Origin: Kalaharituber pfeilii
Lineage: Eukaryota > Ascomycota > Pezizomycetes > Pezizales > Pezizaceae
Length of the DNA stretch: 64,000 bases
Reading direction: 5' to 3'
Assembly (NCBI GenBank): GCA_015179045.1
Contig: WHUZ01000027.1
Span: 434,001-498,000 of the forward strand
Shown: positions 43,440-54,036 of the stretch, piece by piece
Layout of the letters: each line of letters starts with the position of its first letter
Position numbering within the stretch: the stretch's first letter is position 1
Made by a program: the position numbers and the translations under genes
Notes under the pieces: model-generated
Told to the model about the DNA's origin: nothing
The model's input: only the letters and a program-made list of their open reading frames with translations
Database searches by the model: none

Positions 43440-43504
43440 TTTTTTTTTTTTTTTTTTTTTTTAATACCATTACTCGCATGCCGCCCTGAGGGCTATGGCG
43501 AGGG
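43440..43504 (-). repeat. Tail-A mini-retroposon with 13-bp TSD
   Basis: Minus strand CCTCGCCATAGCCCTCAGGG, then CGGCATGCGAGTAATGGTATT and about 23 A. Perfect 13-bp duplications ACTGGCCTAGGGA at 43427-43439 and 43505-43517. The whole element is 65 bp. Confidence 0.95.
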
Positions 43505-43906
43505 ACTGGCCTAGGGAGCTCTAGTTGCGGCTCAAAGGTTCTCTATCATGCTTTGATCTCATCCTTGACCCCGCCAGATTCGTAATCATTTACATATGAT
43601 TCTGGCAGCGCTCTTGCCGCTGCTGGGTGATGGCTGTGAGCAATGCCGTGCAGAGTTTGTCGCGGGAGGCGCTCTTGCTCGCATTGATGGTCAGGGAGTC
43701 GATGCGCCGCTCCTCGGTCAGGGTGTGAATGCCCTCGCAGAGGGCCTCGATGCTTGAGCTGGCGTCCGTCAGGTGGGCAATTGCACTTGCAAAAGCGTTC
43801 TACGCCCGCCTGCCGCTCCTGGGAGGTGGAGGGTTTCGAGAGCAAAGCCAGTCATTTCGCGGCTCAGAGGGTTGGTTGGATGAAGGCAGCCGCGTATAGA
43901 ATGGGG

Positions 43907-43970
43907 CTCGTCATAGCCCATAGGGCGGTATACGAGTAATGATAATTAAATTAAAAAAAAACAAAAGAAA
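43907..43970 (+). repeat. Tail-A mini-retroposon
   Basis: CTCGTCATAGCCCATAGGGC, then GGTATACGAGTAATGATAATT and an A-rich tail. No clear duplication found. Confidence 0.8.
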
Positions 43971-44017
43971 ACGGAACCGCAGCGCGCAGTATTGGGAACA
44001 TGGCACCCTTGGAGCAA

Positions 44018-44095
44018 CATTTTTTTAATTTTTATTTTATTTTAATTTTTTTTTATATCAGTACTCGCATACCGCTCTATGGGCTATGGCGAGGT
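44018..44095 (-). repeat. Tail-A mini-retroposon with 10-bp TSD
   Basis: Minus strand ACCTCGCCATAGCCCATAG, then GTATGCGAGTACTGATATA and a 36-nt A-rich tail. Duplications CTTGGAGCAA at 44008-44017 and 44096-44105. Confidence 0.92.
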
Positions 44096-44159
44096 CTTGG
44101 AGCAAGAGCTGGGCCCGAGTAAGTTCATCCAGGGTTCCTAGAATCCGCTACAGCTTCGA

Positions 44160-44505
44160 ACACGTATAATGAGGCGACTACAGAAAATAAAAGGAAGCTC
44201 GGAGACTACGGTACGGGAGTGCCGATGGTGCGGGAAGGCACCGGAGAATTACGCACACATAGACAATGGATGCCAGCCTTGGAGGAACAAGTTAAAAGAC
44301 GGAGCGGGCGGATTGAGACGGCCGGAAAAGGGAGTAAACATAGCGGAGGTCTTGGAATGGGCAGGACAAGATTAAGACAGGCAAATTTCATCTTATTTTA
44401 ATTTAATTTTTCTTTCATTATTATATAGGAACAGTTGTATCTTAGCAAACCTCGTCATAGCCTTTCAGGCGGCACACGAGTAATGATATAAAAAAAAAAA
44501 AAAAA
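44160..44505 (+). mobile_element. LINE-A 3' fragment
   Basis: Encodes the LINE-A C-terminus: knuckle CRWCGKAPENYAHIDNGC, then VLEWAGQD and a stop. A short 3'UTR (GTTGTATCTTAGC) and tail A with poly(A) to 44505 follow. The 5' part is missing. Confidence 0.85.
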
Positions 44506-44576
44506 GGACTACTGTACGTATATATGACTTCCTTCCTGTGCCAAACCGCCAAACCCTATCAACTACTAGTAGTACC

Positions 44577-46310
44577 CTTTTTTTTATTTTTTATTTTTTA
44601 TTTTTTTTTTTATCAGTACTCGCGTGCCGCCCTAGGGGCTATGGCGAGGTTAAGGTTAAATACAATAGACAGGTGAACAGAGAAGTGTGCTAGAAATAGA
44701 AAATAAAAGTCAAGTGTTAGTGTACTAGAAATAAAAAATAAAAGTCGAGTGTTATAAGTAGGAAAAAGGCTCCACCGTCCATCTAGAGTTGTCCTGCCCA
44801 TTCTAAAATATCCACCAGAGGGTCTCTGTCCTTGTTCTTGGGTGGCCTGATCAGACCTGCTCTACCCCCCGGCCATTTCCTTTTCCATGTTCTGCACTTG
44901 GTGAGCACGTGGGTAGTAGATTCCTCCTCTCCGCAGCACCGGCATTCCGCGCTTTCTACTTTGCCGATTGTGTGTTGCCACCCTCTTAGCCCCTTAGCCC
45001 CCAGTATGCCTGCGAGTGTCGATACTCTTCGTCCTAATCGTGCCAGCGGTCTGTAGCTGAGTTCCAGTTGGTTACTCTCCGCGGCTCTCCAGGGTCTGGA
45101 CAGTTGTCTTATCCCCGCCTCGGTGATCATCTCGTCTTGGTATTGGAGGTGGGCACCTATTTTGGCGGCTCTGTCTGCTTCTGTGTTCCCCTTGATCTCT
45201 TTGTGACTTTTCACCCACATTACCGCTACGTCTAGGTCGCCTTTCAGGGCTCTCGTCTCCCATTTTTCCCTGACTAGTTGTGTCGCACCCTCGTGAGTGA
45301 GTTCCCCATCGGCTATTTTCTGAAGTTTTTTTTTTTTTTTTTTTTTTTATTTCATTAATCGCATGTTTTCTGAAGTTTGGAGATGGCTACCTTGGAATCT
45401 GTGACTATCAGTAGCTCTCCCTCCTGATGTTCTAGTGCTTCGCCCACGGCTATGAGCTCCGCACCATTGACCGTGCTCTGTGCGCCCATGTATATGGAGG
45501 TCGGGCGGCCGTTGGCGTATGTGCCTGCGCTGGTGATGTTGTTCATTCGGCTCCCGTCTGTGTAGAAGGCGTTCCAGCCCTCGTCTTCTGCGTTTGCTAT
45601 GTTTCTTTCCCATTCCTCTTTGTCAGTGTCTGCTGGGAGGGCGGGTCTGTGGTTCAGGGAACCCTCAAGTATCGGCTGTCCTGGGTTTTCTCTCGTAGGT
45701 GTTCGTTAGGGAAGCGTAGGGCACGTGCCTCTACTCTCCTGCGTTCTCCTTCCAGGAGTGTCTGTATCGATTCTAGGTTCGCGAGCCCCTCCACTAAGTC
45801 TCGTCTCGTACCCCACGGAGCGGTAGTGATCTTTTGTGCAACTTTGTACTGCCATCCCTCCAGGTCCCTTATTTTGGCATTGACCGGGGCTCCTTTTGCG
45901 TAGTCTTGCCAGGCCCAGCAGCCCCATATGGAGATGGTGCGGGCGGCGCTAGTGTATATTTGGCGCTTCTTGTCCGGGGGCAGGTGTGTTAGCCTTGTCG
46001 CTACATTCCATGCGGCTTTGCCGAGTTGTAGGCGTTTTCTATGGTGATGCTGGTACTTCAGTTCCCAGTCTATTGTCAACCCTGCTAGTCTGTATGCAGG
46101 TCCCTTTACTCCCACTATGATATTAGAGTCTCTGATTTGTTGGGGTCGATCTCGAATCCTTGGGTTGTCGCCAGTAGTACCCTGTGTTGCGCACTTACAG
46201 TAATTAGAGGGGTTTTGTGGGTGTAAGATACCCTTACATCGAGGTAGCTGAGGTTGCTGAATGAGGTGGTTGAGCTAGTTGAGCCCATGAGGTGGTCGAG
46301 CATGCATGCA
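44577..46310 (-). mobile_element. LINE-A copy 3, 5' truncated in RT
   Basis: Minus strand. It begins near the RT active site (NLSYLDVRVSY, YVDD degraded), then thumb (RLAGLTIDWELKYQHHHRKR, QIYTSAARTISIWGCWAWQD), RNase H (FYTDGSRMNN, GAELIAVGEALEHQ, VTDSKVAISKLQ, GNTEADRAAKIG), knuckle CRCCGEEESTTHVLTKC and the C-terminus LVDILEWAGQL. The 3'UTR then gives tail A with a long A-rich end at 44577-44612. It is the best-preserved RNase H/knuckle copy in the window, but it is split by the 37-bp insertion at 45329. Confidence 0.9.
45329..45365 (-). repeat. 37-bp tail-A insertion with 13-bp TSD
   Basis: Only CATGCGATTAATGAAAT plus about 20 A (minus strand) are inserted into the RNase H region of LINE-A copy 3. 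Perfect 13-bp duplications TTTTCTGAAGTTT at 45316-45328 and 45366-45378. This is the shortest retroposed copy in the window. Confidence 0.92.
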
Positions 46311-46556
46311 GAAGGCAGCTCTTCGGGTTAACTTGTGTATTCAAAGAAGGGTATCGATCAGAGGAGAATAAACGATGGCTTTTCAAAGACTCCACTCTTA
46401 CAGTGGGTACATAAGCACAGTTGTTCAATCAAACAGACGTTGGTAACAAAACGACATATAGAGAAAAGTGTGTTGCTTTTCCGGACAGGATATGGAGCTA
46501 AAACGCTAGTACTGTACATTATTCTCGAGATGGAGTCCTGCACGAAGTGTCTATTT

Positions 46557-46900
46557 TTTTTTTTTTTTTTTTTTTAATTTCACGTAACCCCGCTTGCAGC
46601 TGTTCGCCATGGCAGGGTCCCTAGACCGAAGTCCTTATGGCCCGGAGGCAGGCACCTGTGCAACTACCTACAAAATCGTCCCCTGTAAAAGCACACAACA
46701 ATACCACGACTTCGGTGATGCAGAGGAAACACAAAGCGAAAGCCCAATCCTCCAAGAGAACAATCAAGCACAAATACCTAAATATCCTCCCAGAAAATTA
46801 AGCAGTCATGTCCATCTCCTCCACATCCCTCCCCTTTCCCTTTCTGTCCACCTTTGTAATTCTATCCCAGTCATACAGGCACGAATTGTACCACTTGCCT
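46557..46900 (-). mobile_element. LINE-B 3' fragment
   Basis: Minus strand: the conserved LINE-B 3' region, tail-B hairpin (GACCCTGCCATGGCGAACAG, CTGCAAGCGGGG), TTACGTGAAATT and about 22 A. It aligns with 11498-11830 over more than 300 bp. Confidence 0.75.
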
Positions 46901-47324
46901 GACAACCTTACCTCCGCTGGTGTTTGGCTATCTGATTCCACCTCCCCCTCCAGGTAGAACGAAGTGTCTAAATGCATGCTTATACTATAGCTACCCAGGT
47001 TGTGCTCATACAAGTAGGGTGCGCTTATATATATCATTTCTACTAGTGATATAGTATCGCGCCTAGTGCTTATATGTATGACATCTAGGTCTAGCTGGAC
47101 TGGTCAAGCAGCTGGCGCAGGTATATTTATGCGTGGGCAATTTAGTAGGTGACAGCTAACTTCTACACACATATATGAAACGAGTAAATCGTAAACAAAG
47201 TACTAATAGCTAAATACATATCATGAGGCGCCAGCAATACAATTATGGATGAACAGGAAGCAACCTTAAGAGAGATAACAGAACGGTGATTGAGTGTGCC
47301 CACAAAATGCATGCAGGAATTATT

Positions 47325-47365
47325 ATTATTATTATTTTTATTTTTTTTAAGTTCATTACTCGTAT
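47325..47365 (-). repeat. Tail-A stub hosting a tail-B insertion
   Basis: An A-rich run (plus-strand T/A at 47325-47350) next to AAGTTCATTACTCGTAT, the last bases of tail A. It is split from its right flank by the tail-B element at 47366. Confidence 0.65.
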
Positions 47366-47420
47366 TTTTTTTTTTTTTTTGTCACGTGACCCCGCGTGCA
47401 GCTGTTCGCCATCGCAGGGC
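47366..47420 (-). repeat. Tail-B mini-retroposon nested in tail A
   Basis: Minus strand GCCCTGCGATGGCGAACAGC, then TGCACGCGGGGTCACGTGAC and about 15 A. Duplications TCATTACTCGTAT at 47353-47365 and 47421-47433 are themselves tail-A sequence. Confidence 0.9.
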
Positions 47421-47511
47421 TCATTACTCGTATGGGATGAAGATAATATTCCAAAATAGGGATAAAGTAAATAGCAATGACCAGAAGTGTTGACATGATC
47501 AATGAGGTGTG

Positions 47512-47612
47512 TAATTTTTTTTTTTTTTTTTTTATATCATTACTCGCGTGCCGCCTGATAGGCTATGGCGAGGTATTCTTAGTTACATGCATAAAGATAA
47601 AAGGAAAATAAA
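47512..47612 (-). repeat. Tail-A mini-retroposon with longer 3'UTR
   Basis: About 40 nt of LINE-A 3'UTR (ATGTAACTAAGAATACCTCG) precede tail A and the poly(A). Duplications AATGAGGTGTG at 47501-47511 and 47613-47623. Confidence 0.88.
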
Positions 47613-47682
47613 AATGAGGTGTGCAAGTAATACTTACGTATCGAGATCATTCGTAGTTTGGAGCAGAGTTCCCAGTATCCCC

Positions 47683-50600
47683 TCATTCCTTGGGCTTGCT
47701 ATATTGCTTCAGATATGCTTCCACCAGTAGTCCTGCAATTTCTTCGTTTCCTTCTTTTACAGCTGCCGCAATTGAACATGCCATCTTTTTTTCGGTCCCC
47801 AGTTTAGATGTTGAGGCACCGTGGAAGTAGTTTCTCGAAGCCATGGTTTGTATGGCACGTTTCATGACCCACTATAGCATTTTTCGCCAACAGGGCTTTC
47901 ACAGTTCCGAGAGCGTCTTGTTTTGGATGTTGGAGTTTCTGCGAAGAGATTGAAGCTGCACGCAGAAGGGCAGTCTGCCCTTCACTGCCGTGCCTGTGAA
48001 CCTCCGCTCCTGCTGCTAGAAGCTGCTTTGTAACCTCGACATAACCTCCTTCAGCAGCGCAGTGCAAAGGTATCTTCTCATTTTCAACATTTGTGTTGAC
48101 CTTTGCTCCTGCTTCCAGAAGCTGCCATACAACTTCAGCATGACCTCTTTCTGCAGCGCATTTCAACGGCGACTCCCAAACGTAACTGGCATAGTCAACC
48201 TCAGCTCCTGCTGCTAGAAGCTGCCGTACGACCTCGACATGGCCTCCTGCTGCAGCGTAGTGCAAGGGTGCCTTCAGATCTTTGAAGTTGACTCTGTGAA
48301 CCTCTGCTCCTACTGCTAGAAGCTGCCGTACGACTTCGACATGGCCTCCTGCTGCAGCACAGTGTAAAGTTCTTCTCATCTGTTTTATTAACTCTGTTGA
48401 CCTCCGCTCCGGCTGCTAGAAGCTGTTCCACAAGCTCGACATGGCCTCTTTCTGCACAGTGGTGTAAGGGTGTCTTCCCATCGCAGTTGGCACCGTTGAC
48501 CTCTGCTCCTACTTCCAGGAGCCTCTTTGCAGCGTCGACTTGACCATGCTTCGCAGCTACATGAAGGGCGGCCGTCGCGCGGCCGGTGCGGGTTTGCTGC
48601 CCGCCTATAATGGGCTGATCCATGATGGTCTTTAAGAGTTGTCCCAAAACCTCCACGGACCCATTTCGGGCTGCACAAACCAATGCCTCATCGAGTTTTT
48701 CAGCAAATTCCGCTTCTGTGCTCAAAAACTCTTGGTCTAGAATATGAGTTACGGATCTCAATTGCCCAGCCTTGATAGCCTCAATCAGCAAGGAGCTCCA
48801 ATCCACTGGAGCTCCTGCGAGCAGAAGTCTCTCAAAAATCAATATATGGCCTCCAACACATGCAGAGCATAATGCATTGCTCAGCTATTCCGGATTGTGA
48901 TCCAACTCCGCTCCAACTTGTAATATATGTTCAACAGTTTGTAGGTGTCCATTTGCTGAGATAGAACGTTATAAGATAAGGAAACCCGAGTGCAGCAGAG
49001 ACTAGCAGTGGCATCTCAGAAGCTTTGCATTCATATTTTGTGCCAGTAGAAGCCTGAGCAAGGAAACATTCCACATACTGACGCGGAGAAACGCCATTTG
49101 AAGCTACCTGTTGGAAAATTAGTTGAATTAGTGCCTCATGTGAGTTCTCAACTGCCCCCTTGAAGCACTCATGATAAGTGCCCTTTGCTGTTGCTGATGA
49201 ATTTGACTCCCATGGAAGTGTAACCAGGTCATGGCCATCGAGAGCCAAGCCTCTGAACCAGCCCCAGGATTGGTGCCTATCTACGGAGGGCCCGTAGCCC
49301 GTTGGTAGACTTTTGCAGTTGCTCAGCCAGTTCTCGACAACATACTCAAACAAAGTAAATTTGCGCATCTCAGATCTAGATGCCTCTGAGGCTTTACCCG
49401 AGTTTCTTGATGCTGGGCTAAACACTTTCAAGTTGGCCCTTCTGGGCACATGTTCTTCTAAGGATTGTTCAAGGGCATAGAGGGAGGCTGTTTTCGCAAC
49501 CTAATTTGACTGCATAGGCTGGTAGCCTGTATGCGGGGTTACGTGAATAAAAAAAAAAAAAAAAAAAGACTGCAGTTCTGGTGAAATCCACTTAGATACC
49601 GGTATGGAGAGTACTGATCGCCTTGGTTTTGATACCGATTCAGCGTGCATAGTAGCTGGTTCAAATTGATTCTGAAGGTCTTGGACATGCAAGTATTGTA
49701 GACACCTTTTGGCCAAATGTGCTTCTGTAGTTTGTGACTCAATCCGAAATGCCTCGAGCTGTACTGGCAGTTTGAATGTATGCAGAAAGGTTATCACAGT
49801 TGAATGTATGAAGTGGACAGTTGACGAGTCACAGACTGGCTGTTCTACCATTAAAAAATTTCCACAGGCTTCAATGACTTTGTCCAGGTCTGTCAGGATA
49901 CGATTTAGTCCTTGTGTTCGCGTGCTATCATCATCTCTGATAACCACTGCCTCCATGAGTTCTCGCAGGGACAACCGCCTCCTTGCTGCTAGGAGCCACC
50001 GAAACGCCTCAACTGCAATATCCTTATTGCGCTTCTTAACAATGCGCTGCAGCATTCTGATATAGGTCTCATCTAGATTGCGATGCAACGACCGTAAGGT
50101 CTCTCGGATCTCCTCATCATTGAACCCACTGCAAATATCATGCATCTGCAAGATAACCCACAGGAACCTGAGTTATAGCTGTTGCTTAGTTCATCACCAT
50201 GAAGTACAAAGGGCCCAATATAGACCATATACTTGCATTCCTTCAACACCATTCATCAATGCTTGCTTAATCTCCTTAACCATCAATGGGTCCTGGATTC
50301 GTAATCTTCCATCATCCAAACATTGCTTTAATGACACATCAATGTATCCCTCAATTTCAGGGCGGCAGTTCACCTCATCAAGTGATATTGAGACTGCGTG
50401 TGTGAGGTTTCTTGTTAAGTACACTTCGTTGCGGCTTGAAAGGTAAACTTTGATGCAGCGTGGTAAGCTTAACAATTTATCCAGTAATTGGAGTATCTGT
50501 GCTTGAACACCATCACCACATTCATCAATTCCATCAAGTATCAAATAGATGTGATTGGCCAGTCTGCAGCTACGAATGAAAAGGTCTTGCCATTGATGTG

Positions 50601-51100
50601 TAGATGGGATGTTATCATACTTGTCGAAGAACTGTCCTAGATACTCTTCGAATTCACTGGCACCATGGAAAACAGAGAGAACCTGTTTTATCAAGCTTCG
50701 TTTAATTTCCTCGAACTTGAGTGAGTCATTGTCAGAAAAGGTGCAGAAAAAGTAGCCCATGAATGTTTTTCCACAATCAATGTTAGTTTTCCGGAAACAG
50801 GTGTCGAGGAGATGCTTCACAACAGAGGTTGCGAGAACTAATTTTCCAGATCCCGCTGTGGTAAGAAACAGACAATGTACATACAGCAATTAGTGACTTT
50901 ACCATGCATAAAGCTGATAAAGGGTTATATGTACGTATGCCATGGCACCAGAGTATTGAAGAATGACGTGAATGCACCCATTCTTTATACTCAGCCATTT
51001 CAAATAGCCATTCCCCAGTTCGCTGATGACAGACATTTGCAGACTCCAAGAACGTTTTCGTATGATTGTAATTGGAGATCTGTTTCAGCAGCCTTTGGCG
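47683..51100 (-). pseudogene. NACHT-ankyrin (NLR-like) gene, broken
   Basis: Reading right to left: TGEWLFEMAEYKEWVHSRHS and WCHGI, an 82-nt intron (50936-50855), Walker A (GIPGSGKLVLA; the usual Ser/Thr after Lys is Leu), Walker B YLILDGIDECGD, NACHT sensor (VYLSSRNE), winged-helix region (LDETYIRMLQRI, FRWLLAARRRLSLREL), a linker and ankyrin repeats (ALHVAAKHGQVDAAKRLLE, GKTPLHHCAERGHVELVEQ, TLHCAAAGGHVEVVRQLL and more) ending EEIAGLLVEAYLKQ. Fungal NACHT proteins of this layout are STAND ATPases linked to heterokaryon incompatibility. Defects: a frameshift near 48965, a TAG in LDHNPE|LSNAL near 48890, a frameshift near 48385 and another near 47830. A tail-B copy sits in the 99-nt intron 49599-49501. 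The junction near 50235-50115 is unresolved (RFLWVILQMHD lies out of phase). Confidence 0.8.
49515..49567 (+). repeat. Tail-B mini-retroposon in an NLR intron
   Basis: TAGGCTGGTAGCCTGTATGC, then GGGGTTACGTGAAT and 20 A, flanked by GACTGCA (49508-49514 and 49568-49574). It lies inside an intron that joins SVLSIP to VAKTASLYALEQ; without the insert the intron would be about 40 nt. Confidence 0.85.
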
Positions 51101-52140
51101 TGCATAAACTGAAGTGCAATCGACGCTTCATTAGCTTCGCTTTTTGATTATTGCAATTGAGAGCGAGTTAACAAACACTTTTTCTCAGCTTCCTGCTGTA
51201 GTTCCAATTCCCTAGTTTTCTTCCATTGCCGTAACTGACATTCTTCACTCCCTAGTGCACATGTGTCAAAAGACGAGATGTCTCCAGACCCTGCAAATGT
51301 GTAGGAAATGTATATGTATCTGGTTGGCTTACTTTGTGAACTTGCCTCTAGCCTCAGCTGCCATTGCTTGTTTTGTGTCCATTCCTGCAGCTCTACCCGT
51401 CCCAGTTTCTATTGAAGAAATAGTATGCATAATAGTGCAGTGTTGAGACTGAACTGTTCACTTGCAACCGCAGAGGAGCTGGGGTTAACACGCTTCGAGG
51501 TCGAGAGAGAAGGCGCAGTACCTTCAGGCAGGCCAGAGGGGAAAGAAAAGATATGATCTCAAGATATTCGGAGTAGTTAGCCTTAACTTGTCATAGTCCC
51601 GCAGCGCTGCATAAAAGTATTGGAGAGAAAAAAAAAGAAAAAGAAAAAGGAACGTGGAGCAAGCGGAGTAAATTTAATATATTCCGCTTTCGGTGAAGAG
51701 TTGCGGCATGATTACGCTGAACTCAGAAACACTCGTCGACGCTCGACAGCCTGATAAAGGATTATAGCTAGTTTATTGAAAATGTAAGTGATATTTGCAG
51801 CATGATAGTCATGTCAAAAGCAATATTCAGAATTTATCACTTCACTACTTTCGATGGCATACTGGTTGGAATAGGATATGGAAAAACATAATCATCAGTT
51901 ATGTACTAGTACAAACCAAGTACCACTTCGAGTTGGTGCTGACTTAGGCGTATATAGATGAAGTACCGTCCTAGTGTAATGCCAGAACGGTCCCTGATAT
52001 GGAGACCTTATATTCGCGATGTGTCCTTCAATCTTACCTATGGTGCATACTTAAATTGCTTCCTCATAATTCCTGTTGATTCTGCTTTTTTGTTCTTCAG
52101 TTTTGAATTTCAGCACGAAATTTGCGTATGCTCCATTGTC
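51101..52140. other. 5' flank of the NLR-like gene
   Basis: Part of 51150-51430 may hold upstream exons on the minus strand (ECQLRQWKKTRELELQQEAE is open). The rest shows nothing recognisable. Confidence 0.35.
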
Positions 52141-52144
52141 GCAC

Positions 52145-52943
52145 AGGTAGCACAATAACCGGGTGCACTGCTACCCCGTCCCTAAACAGACTAGACCTAT
52201 CCTACCGCCCGTTACAAAGGCTCGGAGGAGGGGTATCCAAGCTAGCAGGACTACTAGGCGGCAAAGGACTACAAGCTTGGAGGCACAAAATAGGGAAGAT
52301 AAACAGCCCGGAATGCCGCTGGTGCGGCGAACACGACGAAACCACAAAGCACCTCCTAGAAGACTGCAGGGTATGGCGTGAGAGCTGGCCCGGCGGAATG
52401 GAGGACATACGGAGACCCATTTTTTTTTTTTTTTTTTTATATATCATTAATCGCTTCAAGTTGCCGCCCTGAGGGCTATGGCAATGTCTAGTTACATGAA
52501 AGAATGAATGCTGGGCATATAAAGGAAGAGTAAATAAGTCGTGAAACAAAAGAGAAAGAGAAAATAAGTTCACGGAAAGACCACTGGCATCCCCTCATAC
52601 CCGCGTCTCGCCTTCCCCTAATATACTCATCAGTGTCTGTAGTGTGTCCTGCTCGCCGTCCGCCGGTTTGGGGGGTGAGACAATGAGCCGGATCCACTAC
52701 ACACCCTGATGGAACTGATCGGGGAAGGGGGACGAAGAGACATATAACAACTGCGGGGACATTCCATTGTGTATTTTTCTTTACCTGCTTCGGGGACATT
52801 TCATCCTGTATTTTTCTTTACTTACTGATCCTGGAGGAGACAAACGGCCTTTCATTCATATAAGTTACATAGATGTAGTTAACCTAAACCTCGCCATAGT
52901 CCTCAGGGCGGCAAGCGAGTAATGATATAAAAAAAAAAAAAAT
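52145..52943 (+). mobile_element. LINE-A 3' copy interrupted by an opposing LINE-A fragment
   Basis: The plus-strand C-terminal region (LDLSYRPLQRLGGGVSKLAG, knuckle CRWCGEHDETTKHLLEDC, WPGGMEDIRRP) stops at 52419. A matching 3'UTR and tail A (TCGCCATAGTCC, then GCGAGTAATGATATA and poly(A)) reappear at 52888-52943. Confidence 0.75.
52420..52690 (-). mobile_element. Nested LINE-A 3' fragment (opposite strand)
   Basis: Minus strand reads PPKPADGEQDTLQTLMSILG then EGETRV and a stop (a LINE-A C-terminus), an AT-rich 3'UTR and tail A with about 20 A at 52420-52439. The tail has a local rearrangement (AACTTGAAGCGATTAATG). Confidence 0.65.
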
Positions 52944-54036
52944 ACCCCGTCCCTAGTTAGGTGGACCAAAAATATCTCTGTTCGGCATGAAATTCAGCAG
53001 AATTTATATTTCCATGGGTGTGGTCCATTTTGTGTTTGTCAGCATTTTTTAGTATCATCCCATTTTTACGGAGATTGTCTTGCTTTAGGTTGTAAATGTT
53101 TATGCATGTGCATTATTAAGGAAGCTTGACGCACAGTCGCAACGGAGAACTGGTGCTTGAGATCAATACATTTCTAAAACTCCTTGCAGGCACATGGACG
53201 GCATATATTATGCCTAATCTACAAGTGATTGATAGGGAAATATGGAGCTTCATGGACACCATTCCAAGCAAAAGGTGGTCTCTGAAGACAAACTGTGGAC
53301 GTTTCAGCCACTTCTGCAGTGGAACCAGCCGCCGCTAATTTCATAAAGCATATATCTCTTTTGCAGTTACATGAGTTACATCGGTGAATGGTTGTGAGAA
53401 TTCTAAGAGATGTGCGTGCGCGTCTACGGACAAATATGTACATGTCGAATATGTTAGCACTTGCCGAACCTAATCAGAGACTAACCCAATTGCCTTATCA
53501 ACAAGAGTAGGTCCTTGCACCAAGTAATGTTTCTCGCAATTCTACTAAGGGAGCTATACCACAGCCTGTTAATGACTGTCACTCCGCTTCTCGTACGTAC
53601 CCGACTGAATATTACCCCTTATGGCAATCAAGAACTAGCTTACGAGTGCTTAATGCACCTACTAGTACTGGAGTACATAGGCAAGCTATTGTCTGTTGCA
53701 ACTCAACCTTCCTCAACTTTAAGTCTGCTGTCTTCAACCCATCAAACGCTGCAGTTTTCTGAATTCTAGTAATATTAACCTATGTTGGTGCATGTAACTA
53801 CGTTGGTACTGCATGATTCGTGGACTTTCCACGGTCCTATCAATTGAAGTATGAGGTCTAGCTGCATCGTCAAGGGATACTTAGATACCTGAAAAAGTAG
53901 TAACTACGCCGACTACAGCTAAGCAAGGCCGTACCATACAGTCCCTTCCATACCGATCCTTCTATCTTCCCACCTGGAAGCAAAACGGGAGATCAAGCTC
54001 TACGTTATATATTGGGAGTGAAGGATGTAGCTATTA
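52944..54036. other. Intergenic, no gene supported
   Basis: A weak plus-strand frame at 53515-53769 has no recognisable domain. Nothing else seen. Confidence 0.35.

Noticed and set aside
43440..43504. Tail copies as tRNA- or 5S-derived SINEs
   Set aside because: No Pol III A or B box is visible in the short copies. Their sequence is fully explained as the 3' end of LINE-A or LINE-B, though a longer SINE parent cannot be excluded.
47683..51100. A functional NLR gene
   Set aside because: Four separate lesions plus the Walker A change argue against it; kept as a pseudogene unless resequencing removes them.
53515..53769. Possible transposase or copia exon
   Set aside because: Leu-rich with no motif I can assign; the surrounding frames do not continue it.
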